NCBI RefSeq assembly: GCF_964355755.1
Contig: NC_092670.1
Span: 11,161,201-11,225,200 of the forward strand
DNA: 64,000 nt
Direction of reading: 5' to 3'
From: Antedon mediterranea
Taxonomy: Eukaryota; Echinodermata; Crinoidea; Comatulida; Antedonidae
A model generated the notes under the pieces. That model searched no databases, was not told the DNA's origin, and was given only the letters and a program-made list of their open reading frames with translations. Both the position numbers and the translations under genes were made by a program. Positions 35,810-48,500 of this stretch are shown here, one piece after another (within the stretch, counting starts at the first letter, position 1; every line of letters begins with the position of its first letter).

Positions 35810-35815
35810 AATAAA
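35810..35815 (+). terminator. Poly(A) signal of FReD gene 4
   Basis: AATAAA about 100 bases after the stop. Confidence 0.6.
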
Positions 35816-36059
35816 ACAAATTGTTTTACATTATATAAACATATACAAATAAACTTTATTACTGACAGTTGCTTCTTAACGTTTGTATTAATTAATACTG
35901 TAATTACAATAAAAAATGTACTATTTCAATCGACTATGGACGAGGAACAACAAAGTATTACATCGCAATGTTTTACTGTGTTTAGTGGTATATTATTTGT
36001 AAAAACATGAAAACAATTAATATTTTGTTACTAAATGGATAAAGAATATATTTAAAAAG

Positions 36060-36687
36060 TGTTCCTCTTTGCACCCATCCCCTCTCCATCCCTCAACCCT
36101 AATGTTACATACAAAATACAAATTAAGTTTGTTTAAATTTGAATCAAACAATTGGTCTCATTTTGTGACAATTAGGGTGCTAATTTTAGTTGAGTACATA
36201 AATCATCGTTCATTCCTGTATCGACATGTATTGTCCTGCGATATTATCATTACACCATCACTCTTCACTCTCTGGTGTACAGCACCCCCCGCTATTTCTA
36301 GATGGTCTCCCATCCAGAAAGCAACCGGGCCCATGTTGCTAAACTTTGGTGATCTGACGAAAATCGGTGTTTCAATGCAGTATGACCGTATTCGACGCAG
36401 TATGGTCACATTTGTGGGTGCCATTACGTGTACAGCCCCATTAGAGAATGTGTTCATTTTTACCCGAAGTTTTGCAAAACTTCGGGTAAATGTCACTTAA
36501 CCTCCTACTGTGACATGTGTTTATGTAAGTCCAACTTTGATAGGCAGGTCGTTAAGCCTTTTGATCATCACCGACTTCTGCTACAGTGCTAGTTTTTGCC
36601 TGACCATTAACCTTGCATACTGAAGAATATACCTTGTCCTAATCAATCAATTACAAGAGAGCTAATAAAATCACAGGGGTATAATAA
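36060..36687. other. Intergenic DNA with a perfect 32-bp palindrome
   Basis: At 36,459-36,490 TTTACCCGAAGTTTTG is followed directly by its reverse complement. Overlapping open frames exist on both strands (36,069-36,500) without recognisable domains or splice context, and I do not call them genes. Confidence 0.7.
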
Positions 36688-39600
36688 CCCAGCTAGCAAT
36701 GACACGTTGGGCCGATGTTGGTTTAAGGTCAACAGTTACGTTGGCCCAACAGCTTTATTCGACGTAGGCCCGACGTAATTTTTTTCCATCGGCCCTTAGT
36801 GGGCCCAACGTGTTGGTCAGACGTTGGTACAACGCGTTGGGCCAACGTCGGTATAACGTCATTGTTTACGTTGGCTTATGAACTTTCTGCGACGTAGGCC
36901 CGACGTAGTTTTTTCCATCGGCCCTTGGTGGGCCCAACGCGTTGGGTAGACGTTGTCCCAACGCGTTGGGCGAACGTCGGTATAACGTCAATGTTTACGT
37001 TGGCTTATCAACTTTCTGCGACGTAGTCCCGACGTATTTTTTTCCATCGTCCCTTAGTGGGCCCAACGCGTTGGGTAGACGTTGTCCTAATGCGTAGTGC
37101 CAACGTTGGCATAACGTCGCTGTTTACGTTGGCTTATCAACGTTCTGCGACGTAGGCCCGACGTAATTGATTACATCGGCCTTTAGTGGACCCATTAGAC
37201 AGACGTTGGCGCTACGTCATTGTTGCCATCTTTGGCCTAATGCGTTGGACAAACGTTGACCCAACCTCTTGGTTTATCGTCGGCTGAACGTCATAGAATA
37301 CGGTATCCCAGCTTTTGATGACGTTGGTGTAGTAGAATCAGTACATTAGATACATTTTGCAGCCCAATATGTACGTTGGAACATCGTCGGTTCAATGACA
37401 ACTTGGCGCAAAGTAACAAATATGGCATTAACCCCTGTTGTAAAAACATAGATATGATGATAAAACAATATTTTAGCACTGGGTGATTTAAACTAATTGG
37501 TTTGTAGAGTTTTGCAACTAAAACCCGATAAAAACAGACAATACCAATATTAACAAAAGTATTATGTTAAAACAACGTTTTAGCTTTGAATATTTTCAGT
37601 TACAGTTGTAACTAAAACTATTAAACAGTTGATAATACGCAAGACGCAGATATATTATTTTTAAATAATGTTTTTAATAAATATATCCTATTATTAACAG
37701 ATACCGTAGACAAAACAATTTAACTAAAATTTTACAACATCTGTTTCCTAATAGAAAAAATACCGTTTAATTTTAAAGACATAAAGTACTGTAGGTCTAC
37801 ATTTTATATTACTGTATAACTTTACTATTCTATACAAAATACAGTACAATAAATACATATTAAAACAACAATATTTTTTACTTAATTTCAGTCATACCAG
37901 TCAGTAAAGACCAGTGTATTTTTCTTTGGCTTAAGACACGTTTATACTGTACAGTACTACGATAAGTAGATAAACATACTGTACATTTTTCTTACGGAAA
38001 ACAAAAGAAATCGACAAGGTTTTCAACCTAGAACTATGGGATAACTATTTATGCCATTTATGTCTTTGTATTGTGGTCAATAAGAACAATAACATTATTA
38101 TCACGATATTATTGCTCTTACTAAAACTGACGTCATCTGATTCATTGTGAAAATATTATTTTCATGAAAGACAGCATAGGCCTAAATGGTTATCCAACAA
38201 TTCTAGATTGAAAATGTAATAAAGAATTCTATGGTTATTAATGTACTGTATATACCTATATAAACACAAATGTTTGTTTCTTATTAAGATCTAGCTTAAG
38301 TAGGCCTACTTCTTTTTATGTTACAATTACAATTTGCAACACCGTAAATAATTCGAACTTCAAATAGTTCTAGTTGTGTTTCTCATTCTAATTCAACATT
38401 AGTGTCCTTTATCAAATTTAAAAAGTACATATCACATCGCACATAAGATACAGTGTTCTACGACTGTAAAGCAGAGTGACGATTGGACCATTTTAGGTAA
38501 AAATTGTTGCCACGTCATCCGGTTTTATACTGGTATATTTCTGTAAAAAAATTATTAACGATATGATAGAAATGATAAATAAGAAATAAGAAAGGGATAA
38601 ATTATATTTTGCTTAAATTGTCAGTGTAGTAGGCTACATCTTAGCTTCATAAAACTACAGACAGGCATGCAATATCAAATGGCGATTAATAAAATATGTG
38701 ATTATATTTAGCAGTATTAAGATATCCTATAACTATAACATAGAAATGAATACATATTACAATACTCTAATAATCACAAGAGGTATAAATTAATCAATAC
38801 GTATTTATTTTATTTTACGAATATTTTGATATTCAAGGTAATAGCTATATTTTAAGTAACGTATTTAAACATCAAAACTATAAAGAAGTGGTTACACTCA
38901 GAGGTATTACAAGAATATGAATAATAGGCCTACAGTACTGTTACACCGGTTCACTCAATGGCAAAACGGTGATGTAAAACTTGGATATATATCAATTGTA
39001 CGATTTGTAATCAACAAAAACATTTTAAACTAACCTAAAGTTTAAAAATACAAAATCTTACCAGCAAAATAATAACAAGCAACATTAACTGAAGAGCAAG
39101 ATATGATAGCAGACGTACCAATTCAAAATTCAAATAGACTTCCGTTGTTAGGCAAAGTACAGTTAAGTGAATGGAATGTGACCTATGTTCTCCCATTAGA
39201 GTAATTAATGTCACTCGTAGTGGCTAAAACAATATAATTAATAGTTTTTATCAGAGGAGGGCTCTCTGTATTCTGGTTCCCTGGTTTTAGTTATATGGTA
39301 TACCTGAGTACATCTCACTGAAGAGTCCTTAATTACAAATTTTAACTCCAACTACATGATGCTTCTATTTGAGTTGATGTCCAAGAGTTGGGATGACGTA
39401 TGGAATCCAACCGAATGTATAACTATCAGCCAATTATGATATGTTTGACGTTCGGCTGACGTTGGATCAACAACTTGCTATCGTTGATCCAACAACTATG
39501 GAGACGTTAAATCAATGAAAATTTGTCAATGTCAAGTAGATGACATTAGACAGCACTTGTTTTTTGTAAAAATCCAAACGGTGGGCTGACGTTAGATTTC

Positions 39601-40700
39601 CTACGCAATTGTTAAAACTATTAGCCGACGTCGGCGCAACGTGAAAATATGACTATTATTGCGTCGACATTTGCTAACGTCGAAACAAGGACTACAGCGA
39701 CGTTAAATCAACAGGAATTTGCTGACTTAGAAAATTGTATGTATTTCCAACGTTTCGACGACGTTTGAATTTTGACAACTTTTAGCCAACGTTGGCGCAA
39801 CGTGCCCACGATATTTCAACGTTTAAATGACGTTGGATCAACAACTTGTATGACGTTAGAAGACATGTACCTATTTTGTGTTAAAATTCTAACGTCGGGT
39901 CGACGTTAGAATTCCTACTCAATTGTTTACAACTATTAGTCGATGTCGGTGCAACGTAAGACAAATGACTATATTGTCGACATGTTCTAACGTTAAATCA
40001 ACGACTAATGGCGACGTTGAACCAACGGAAATTTTCCGACTTGACAAGTTGTAATATATTGTCAATTTGCCAACGTTTGAAATTTGACAACTTTTTACAA
40101 CTTTTAGCCAACATTGGTACAACATGCCCACAATATTGTCGACGTTGGACTGACGTTGGATCAACAACTTGTATGACGTTAGACATGCACCTATTTTGTG
40201 TTAAAATTCCAACGTCCTACACAATTGTTACAACTATTAGTCGATGTCGGCGCAACGTAAGAAACTGACTAGGCAGCATCGACATTTGATAACGTTGAGC
40301 CAACAACTAATAGCGACGTTAAATCAACGGAAATTTGCCGACTTAAAAAGTTGTAATACAATGTCAAATTGCCAAATTGGACAAATTTTTACAACTCTTA
40401 ACCAACGTTGGTACGACGTGTCAAAAACAACTCTAATATGTTGACGTTTGTAGACGTTGTGCCAACCAATGATAACAACGTCAAACAGACGTTGGATTTA
40501 TGTTATCCCAAGGCACGTTTGTCGGCACATTTTTCAACGGAAATACGACGTCGGCAAGACGTTAGACTAACAACCATTAAATTCACGACTTATAGTAAAC
40601 GTTGTCATAACGTTGTAACAACGTCGGTAATTTGCCCGCGACTTTGTCGACGTCTGCCAACGCTTGCCGACGTCGATCCAACGTCAAATTGTTAGCTGGG
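36688..40700. mobile_element. 4-kb element with ACGTTGG-rich sub-terminal arrays
   Basis: Left end CCCAGCTAGCAATGACACG and right end AATTGTTAGCTGGG are inverted repeats (CCCAGCTARCAAT). Inside the left end, four copies of a 129-130-bp unit (GACGTAGGCCCGACGTA at 36,761, 36,891, 37,020, 37,149) contain many ACGTTGG words. Inside the right end (39,380-40,690) longer 320-370-bp units carry GACGTTGGATCAACAACTTG. The centre (37,430-39,360) is AT-rich and non-coding. No clear target duplication is visible, so I cannot assign a superfamily. Short frames inside the arrays are artefacts of the repeats. Confidence 0.85.
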
Positions 40701-42463
40701 AGGATTCAGGTCATTAATCACCTGCTTAGTTGATTTATCTGATAAGGATTTTGACCAAAAAGATGTACACCTAATGGCTCTTTATTACATTTGAGGGTGA
40801 CGAGTATTTCACATTTGTGGTTGTTTTCACATTTGTTGGTGATGTGTTTTCAATTTAATTTTAAGCTACTACACCATATAATTGCCTGGCATATATATTT
40901 TTTAATGGACCCCTCTCTACTCTAGTCTAGGTCTACTATGGCGGTGTAGTAGAAGACAGCCCGGCGGTCATAACTCATTCGTTGTGTGGCCAATTTGATC
41001 AGGGTTGTTTGTGCTAAAACTTAGCTCTATATTTCAATTTAAGGAATTAGAACTCAAAAGGTACACTGAAGATTCTCAAATGGAATTATGGCAGAATTCA
41101 GGATGGACGTGTCCCCCAAAACAAGAAGTTAACAGCAAACTAAAGAATAATGTCCGTAAGAACTACAATTCAAAAAGAAAAGATAGCTCTACCAAATTGT
41201 CCAGCTCAGGAATAACAGTTTTGGTTTAAAAAATGAATTTTATCAAGAGCACTATGTTTTGGAAAATATGGTATAATATATACCGGACGTATTTTATACC
41301 GTATTTTTATACTGTATCTTGAGTCAATTGCAGCAGAAGGCCCTGACAGCAGATGGTGTGAAAATTCAAAAAGGGTGTTTTTGTTTCGATTGCGTGTTCA
41401 CCTAATGACAAATGAAGAACAAATGTTGTATATAGTATTAAATCAAGTTGGCAAATGTCCACTGGTTAGTGTTATCCTATTTTATAGAAAAATGAAATTT
41501 GGAATATATTTAGTTTAACAATCTGATTCCAAAAGATACTTACTTACAACGTATTAAAGCCAAAATTTGACCTTACAGTATGTAGAACATATTAACTCAA
41601 AAACCTACTCCATAAAAATGCTAAACACTTAAAGACCCCTTCCCTGCAATTTTGGACGTTTTTTGGAAAATAATACATATCACTTTAAAAACATTAAACC
41701 ATGTCATTCCTTGTCTTAAATGTACGTTTTATGGTAAATTATGATAAAAAGTGAGAAACAATGCACTACCTAAGTACAGTAGCTCGCGGCGATCGACCTC
41801 TCGTGGACGGTCTTAGGCCTAGCCTAGCTAGGCTTAGTTTTGTAGGCCTAGCTGGTAAACATCGGTAACGTACGAACATCGTACGCTAGCTATATACCTA
41901 GCCTGACGTTGTATAGTTGCTGCATTAATTGTCTTTCTATTTTTGCCAGACTCCGTTGATACAAATTGGGGAAAACCCGGTATTTTCACTGAAAAGTTAG
42001 GAGTCTTCCATTTGTTTTGGCCTCACGATCGATCGAAAAGTGGGCGAATTACAGGTGAAAAACAAAAATATCAATCCGCGCGCAATGCATTTTGGGATTT
42101 ATAGCGGGCCGCTATAATTATTAGAATCGACTTATTTTTGACATTTTTAACCGTTTAAAGACGAAAAAAGTTATCGCAATAGGACCATATAGTATTATTT
42201 TTACATTAAATATAGTTTATCTAAAAAACGTAGGGAAGGGGGCTTTAATACCTTCTGTTGGAATCACTTCTAAATTCCATACATAAGCCCCAAGCCTGCC
42301 ACCAAATATTGTATTTCTCCAGATTTCACAGGCTGACAATGACATATTTCTTTAAATAGTTGAAAGATTCAACCTTATTCTCCCACTAAAGTAAGGATGA
42401 CTCTTCCACATTTTTCATTCAAACCCACCCAATATACTGCGTAGTTCATGTCACTAAGAATAA
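40701..42463. other. Intergenic DNA, no gene recognised
   Basis: A 74-codon frame at 41,005-41,229 (Lys/Ser-rich) has no recognisable domain or promoter. Short AGGCCTAGC repeats occur near 41,810-41,860. Confidence 0.4.
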
Positions 42464-43393
42464 CGCCAGTATTCTTAAACCGGACTTTAGTCGTAGTTCG
42501 AGCTAAAACTAAAAAAATTACGTCATTTTAATTCATAAACCGAACTTCAACTAAATCACCGACTAAATCAGGCCAACCTCGACTAAATCGAGACGGATTT
42601 TGATCGATTTTTTTAGTCCTGGAGGCGGCAGACTAAATGGTCGACTAAATGGTTTTTAAACGATGTTTATAAAAAACGTAACAGTCATTGAGTTGTTATA
42701 TTGGCCAGATATTGAAGAATGAAATATCTATATTTATATTAGCTTAATTAAATATACATTGGTATAAATTATAATAATGAAAATCATCTTTATTTACAAC
42801 TGTATACAAATTACATTATTTTCTTCGCGCAAGTCCGACTTGAGCTACGTCACGCCATAGCGACAATGGGAGATGCGGCAATTCACCACGCGATGGAATG
42901 TTTAGGGGGCCTAGCGCTTTCTTGTCACGCTATGAAGTGCGTGGTTCGTGGCGATCATACTTTGTTGGGGGCCTAGAAAATATAAAAGTTACCGTACCGC
43001 CATGGTTCCTAAATATATTTTTAAGATTTTATTTATTGTTAATCAAATATACTTCACTGTTAAATTAATACTGATATTGTTCTAATAATTAACGATTAAA
43101 ATTATTTTTCATGTATATAGTCCTGATGCGTAAAAAGTGTTGTAAGAAATGGAAAGTGATATCAATGCGCAAAATTTCGTCTGCTCCTCAAATACTCTCT
43201 TGTCATTGGCCAATGTATAGCCTTTGTTACCCAGACGTGTGCAACTCGACTAAAAGCTCGACTTCATTAAGTCGAACTGCAAACTTCGACTACTTCGTTT
43301 TTGAATCGAATTTGAAGTAATAGCTCGAACTACGACTTTTCCAAGTCGAACTTCGAACTACGACTAAAGTCCGGTTTAAGAATACGGGCGTAA
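42461..43393. mobile_element. Harbinger-like MITE with TAA target duplication
   Basis: TAA at 42,461 and 43,391 flank a 927-bp element whose ends are inverted repeats: CGCCAGTATTCTTAAACCGG on the left, and CGCCCGTATTCTTAAACCGG on the complementary strand at the right. The similarity goes on through ACTTTAGTCGTAGTTCGA. Sub-terminal TCGACTAAA words repeat. A 3-bp TAA duplication fits PIF/Harbinger. The interior has no transposase. Confidence 0.82.
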
Positions 43394-43591
43394 GACTATT
43401 GAAGTGCTGCTTGAATGTTATAACAAAAAACTACTGTAGTTGATCTGTCAGAATAATTTGGAATGAGGTATTTATTTTGTTTTGATAATTTGAATTTTTA
43501 CTGTTCAAGGTTTACCTTGCATTTATTTCCAGAAATTATTTAAAAATAATAACATTATGTTAATATTATATTTGAAAAGCATTGATAACTA

Positions 43592-43690
43592 TGAGAAGAC
43601 TAGTGATTGGAAGTGTTTCTCTACTGATGGTCTGCATCTCTAAGTCACATCATGAAGAAGAATGTACTTCAGAAAACAAACTTAAGTAGA
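43592..43690 (+). pseudogene. Possible orphan FReD signal-peptide exon
   Basis: ATG opens MRRLVIGSVSLLMVCISKS, similar in layout to the MDSRALVIGCMLVVLAN start of the functional genes. It runs into a stop after about 32 codons, with only a weak donor (GTAGAA). No exon 2 follows at the usual distance. A chance hydrophobic frame is the alternative. Confidence 0.3.
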
Positions 43691-44244
43691 ACAAAACAAA
43701 ATGAATCCGCCATATAAAACAAAACAAAGTAGATATCAAAGTAGGGGGTCATTTATTTACTCCAAAAATATACAATATTATTTTCTCTATGATGTTTATC
43801 ATAAAACTATAATTAGTCAAAGTTTTGGACAATAACCGGCTACAGAGCTTCATCAAAGCATGTTGTAAATAGTTTATTATGATTGAATGCAAGCGAGTTT
43901 TTAAATTCTCTGGTTTTTGCTAAATGATAATGTTTTCTGTTTGTAATTGATGATTTCTTTGAATGTTCTGCTTCTTAAATTTTGCTTTAACTTTATGTGT
44001 CCTTAGACCAGGATAAAATAAAATAAACTGTTTATAGAGGAACTCCACAACATTAATGTCAATCAAGCTAGCTTATCATTCAAAGTGCGTACTTATTTCT
44101 GTGTTATTTAACGTTGAAATGTATAATGTACACTGGATCATATGGACAAGTAACTGGAGACTATAGAACTCTTTCACGTTAAATCAAGCTTATCATTCTG
44201 TCTTGAATGTTAACAAAAGGAAAATTAAGTGTTTTTAATCTTCT

Positions 44245-44519
44245 TCACGAATCAATTAGCTACACACATTATTTAAAACACTTTTTAAAAATCCAATATA
44301 AAAGCCAAACAAAGTGTTTCATCTCATTCACGAATCAATCAGTTAAAACAAATTATAACAAAATATCCAAACAAACTTACACGACATTCAAATATCGTTC
44401 TGCATAATGCAATTTGTAATATTTAAATTAGGCCTACATGAGAAAACAGATTATAAACTTTGTACTAGTTTGGCTAGAAAGCATCTGGGATTTTAATCCC
44501 CACAACCAATCTTTATAAG
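44245..44519 (+). promoter_or_regulatory. Promoter block of FReD gene 5
   Basis: Two copies of the shared motif (TTCACGAATCAATTAGCTAC at about 44,245, and CTCATTCACGAATCAATCAG at about 44,323), then TTTATAAGA at 44,512. Confidence 0.65.
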
Positions 44520-44539
44520 AGAGAGACCAGAGACAATTT

Positions 44540-44581
44540 GTGTATCATTTAGCTGAGGTGTAGAGAACATTCAGTTGTACA
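44540..44581 (+). other. Predicted non-coding first exon of FReD gene 5
   Basis: TAGCTGAGGTGTAGAGAACA ends at donor GTAAGTATC (44,582). It aligns with the same segment of genes 6 and 7. Confidence 0.5.
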
Positions 44582-44859
44582 GTAAGTATCACATTTCTGT
44601 TGCCAATTTTTTATAACTTGTGTTCAGTTTAAACTTATAGATATTATAGTCTACTACTATAATATCTATGGTTAAAACCAGCACATCTATTCTATTCCGA
44701 TTATTTAAGCAGGGTGGTACAATCAGTCTTTAAAAAGACACCTGACTCTGATAGACAATTATATACAGTGGTATGATGCCTGAAAACATTATCTTTTTTA
44801 TTTTTTAATCTTGTAGTATATGATGCATATAGGATAGAGTAGAGCGACTGTTAGCCTAG

Positions 44860-45395
44860 TGACTTGGTGATTCTATAGGCTAGTGACTACATAGGTTAGT
44901 AACTCCATAGGCTAATGATATTGACTAGCGACTACATACGCTAAAAATGACTTCATTCTGACTACATACAGTATGACTACATAATGATGGCTAAGTAAAC
45001 TCCATAGTAGGCATAGTGACTGACCCCAAAGGCTAGTTACTTCATAGACTAGTGACTACAAAGGGTTAAATGACTTCATTATGACTACATAATGATGGCT
45101 AGTTACTCGTTAGACTAGTGACTACATAGGGTTAAATGACTTCCTTATGACTACATAATGATGGCTAGTTACTCGTTAGACTAGTGACTACATAGGGTTA
45201 AATGACTCCATTATGACCACATAATGATGGCTAGTTACTCGTTAGACTAGTGACTACATAGGGTTAAATTACTTCCTTATGACTACATAATGATGGCTAG
45301 TTACTCGTTAGACTATGACTACATAGGGTTAAATGACTTCCTTATGACTACATAATGATGGTGACTCCATAGGCTAGTTACTCTATTATATATAT
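44860..45395. repeat. 66-bp minisatellite upstream of FReD gene 5
   Basis: AGGGTTAAAT recurs at about 45,062, 45,128, 45,194, 45,260 and 45,325 (spacing 66, 66, 66, 65), each unit with GACTACATAATGATGGCTAG. A more degenerate GACTACATAGGCTAGTAACT array precedes it from about 44,860. A contracted relative lies at 62,577-62,690. Confidence 0.93.
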
Positions 45396-45552
45396 GTGAC
45401 TCCAAGTGGCTAGAACTTGGCGATTTCTAATACACTGCAAGGTGGTTAGGTGAAAATACTACTCTCTTGATACCTGTCCTTTGAATGAATACTTTTCTAA
45501 TAGTTAAATGAAAATAACCTGTTGAGTGAGCTTTCAAGAAGTGTAACATAAA

Positions 45553-48500
45553 ATGGATTCCAGAGCATTCATGATTTGCTGTATGTTAGCTGTACTGGCT
45601 ACATGTCACTCATGTCAGGATGATGTATGTCTCCCTATTCCTCCAAGTAAGTAGAATATTTAAATCAAAAATAGGAGACGAAAAATATGATATTTAAAAT
45701 AAGGTAAATTTATAAGGATAGTGCTTCTACACATTGACAAGACTACGTTGCTTCTTAAGCTTGGTTCCCACTAGAACGTAACGCAAGGACGTAAACGCAA
45801 CACAAGCGTTTTAACCAATGACAAGCGAAGTTTATAGACAGTTAGCAATCAAAAGCGAATAAGCCATCGCTTGTGATTGGTCAATTCACTTGCGTTGCGT
45901 TACGTCCTTGCGTTGCGTCGCTATTGGGGAACCACGCATTAAGTGACAACAACTAAAGTTTTCAGAAACTGTTCAAAAGAATTTGATGATTCTTTTGCAA
46001 TTTAGGATTAAAAGCTATTTGTAAAAAACGAAAGTATAAAGAAACACATATATGAGATTTCAAATGGAAAAAACTTGGAATTGAATTGGATCACAAAAAA
46101 AATTTACCTTATTTTAAAAATCTATGTAGTTACAGTTGAAATTGAACTATTGTATTTTCAAAACAAAAAGTATTGACAAAAGAAATTATTTATAGGTGTT
46201 TTTGAACCACCATAGAATAATTTCAAATAAAAGACAAAAATAATAAATAATTAAAAGTAAAAATGTTTAAACGGATGATTTTGTATTCTTCATTTCAATT
46301 TTATATATCAGTGATTGTATAACAAGATGAACTTTGTAATTTTAGAGTGTTTTATGAGGGACTGTGGTGACATTTTACGATATAATCCTTCTGCTGATAG
46401 TGGTGAATATGTTATACAGCCAGGAGATGGAGGATCACAGTTTACTGTGTACTGTGACATGAGGAAAGATGGAGGTTGGACAGTAAGTATAGGCATCTTT
46501 CAAATATATCAGAAAATGTAAATCCAAAAGCCTTGCCACAGCTTCCTAATTAGTTACTAAAACAATATTACACAACAAGAATGCATGCATCATCACAATT
46601 ACTGCCAGAGATAAATATGGACAGAAAACCCTGAATAGAGAACGATGGCGTAATTTGGGAGAAAAGGCTTGCCCAGCAGTAGGAGGTTACAGGCTGACAA
46701 TGATTGTAAAATAAGTATAATCAAATTGTAGAAAAAAATTTAAAAAAAATTAAATTGTAAATATATTGACATACCTTAATCGTAATATTACTGGTCAGGT
46801 TCTTAATTTATTTATTTATATTTACGCCAGTGATGGTCTTGCCATCACTGTTTTAGTAAGACTGTAGAGTATAGATTACTATCATTTCATTATCAGGTGA
46901 TACAGAGAAGACAAGATGGATCAGTTGATTTCTACCGTAATTGGTTGCAATACAAAGAGGGTTTTGGAAACGTGAACACCGAGTTCTGGCTTGGTAATGA
47001 ACAGATCAACCGTATAACATCTGATGGCAGTTTTGAGCTTCTAATAGAGATGACTGACCACTTGGATGACATGAAGTTTGCAAGATATTCTCACTTTCGT
47101 ATTGATACTGAGGACTCTAACTATGCTGTGAAAATCAGTGGGTACACAGGAACGGCAGGTTAGTACATTCAATCAATTTGTACACTAAAAAACACATTTC
47201 AAGTAAACAAAGAATTAAAAGTATTACTTTTCTTTATAGGCCTCACCTTTGTACCTTGCATTAAAAATATACACTGTGCACTTTTGTTGTTGTTGCATTT
47301 ATCATTTTTAGAGTATTAAAAACTGAATTTTCAAACCAATTATGACTACCTAATAATTGAGTTAAACTAGATGGTACGCTCGCTCGAAAACCACCTCTAT
47401 TCGGGGCAAATCATAAATCGTCAAAAAATAGTAAATTATCTAACTCAACTTAATTAGTAGGCCTAATGGTTTTCAATCGTTTCTTGAGCCAAATTCATAC
47501 TTTAAGTCGGTTCCTACCCTACCCACCAAAGTTGTTCTGCGTTTAGGGCATGTGATGCACCGTAGGCCTATCCTCTACTGTTACAACGTTACTCATGCCA
47601 GTGAGGAAAGGGTGATGATGTGGGTGGTTTAACTGCAATAATAAAGATTTATACATAACATACAGCTGAAAACGCTAGCTCATTCCATTTAAAAACAATC
47701 TATATCCAACCTCTGCAGCACATATTGCCTTTACGACGCCTGAGGGAATAGACACTTGTGGAACAGAGATTGGAATGTTCTATTCATCACAAAACAATAC
47801 ATTTGTATAAACGTATATTAAATCTATCAAAATAGTATTTTTTAAAGAAAATCGGCCTGTCCTCAACATTATGATGCTGTACTCGAGCTGTTTTCAGCCA
47901 TTAAAAACAATTATTGTAGCAGAAGATAGGAAAATGCGAAGCATCCTCGTAATATTGTCTGCGGGTATTTTTCAAGAGGGACATCCATTAGACAGTGTAT
48001 ACCACGATCAAAAAACACCCCTATTTGGGGCAAATCGTTGAACCTAAATTTGTTTTAATTGTCAATAACTAATTATCGAACTCAATTTAATTAGTAAACA
48101 GGGTTACATCAGGTGGTTAAAATTATTTTAAATGTTGTAGTTACTAAACCACTTCGGAAATTAGTTTTTGCTTCCATTGTTGTTTTTGAAAATCAGTACA
48201 TTTGTATTGAAAGTACATTTCAGTGAAAATAAAAAAATAATATTAATGTTTTATTAATGTTAATTTTATCATATTTTCATTTCAGTGGTATTTTATGTTG
48301 TATGTAATATGAATTAATATGGTTCATGTTAAAAGAAAAACAAGTAAAATAATAAGCAAACATTGAATGAGCAACAAATTATAATTATAATATAGTAAAA
48401 TAAATAAACCATATTGTATAATTTATAGAATAAAAAAAGACAAGAACACTATTTTTTTGAAAAAAAAAAAAAGTTTTTTGATTTTAAACAAATAAAAAAT

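Noticed and set aside
36069-36500. Overlapping frames of 143 (+) and 97 (-) codons
   Set aside because: They share a palindrome-containing stretch, have no recognisable domain and no splice or promoter context. Probably repeat DNA.
39919-40695. Several 62-95-codon frames on both strands
   Set aside because: They are by-products of the ACGTTGG repeat arrays: overlapping frames with no family similarity.
41005-41229. 74-codon Lys/Ser-rich frame
   Set aside because: No homology recognised and no gene structure. Within chance for AT-rich DNA.
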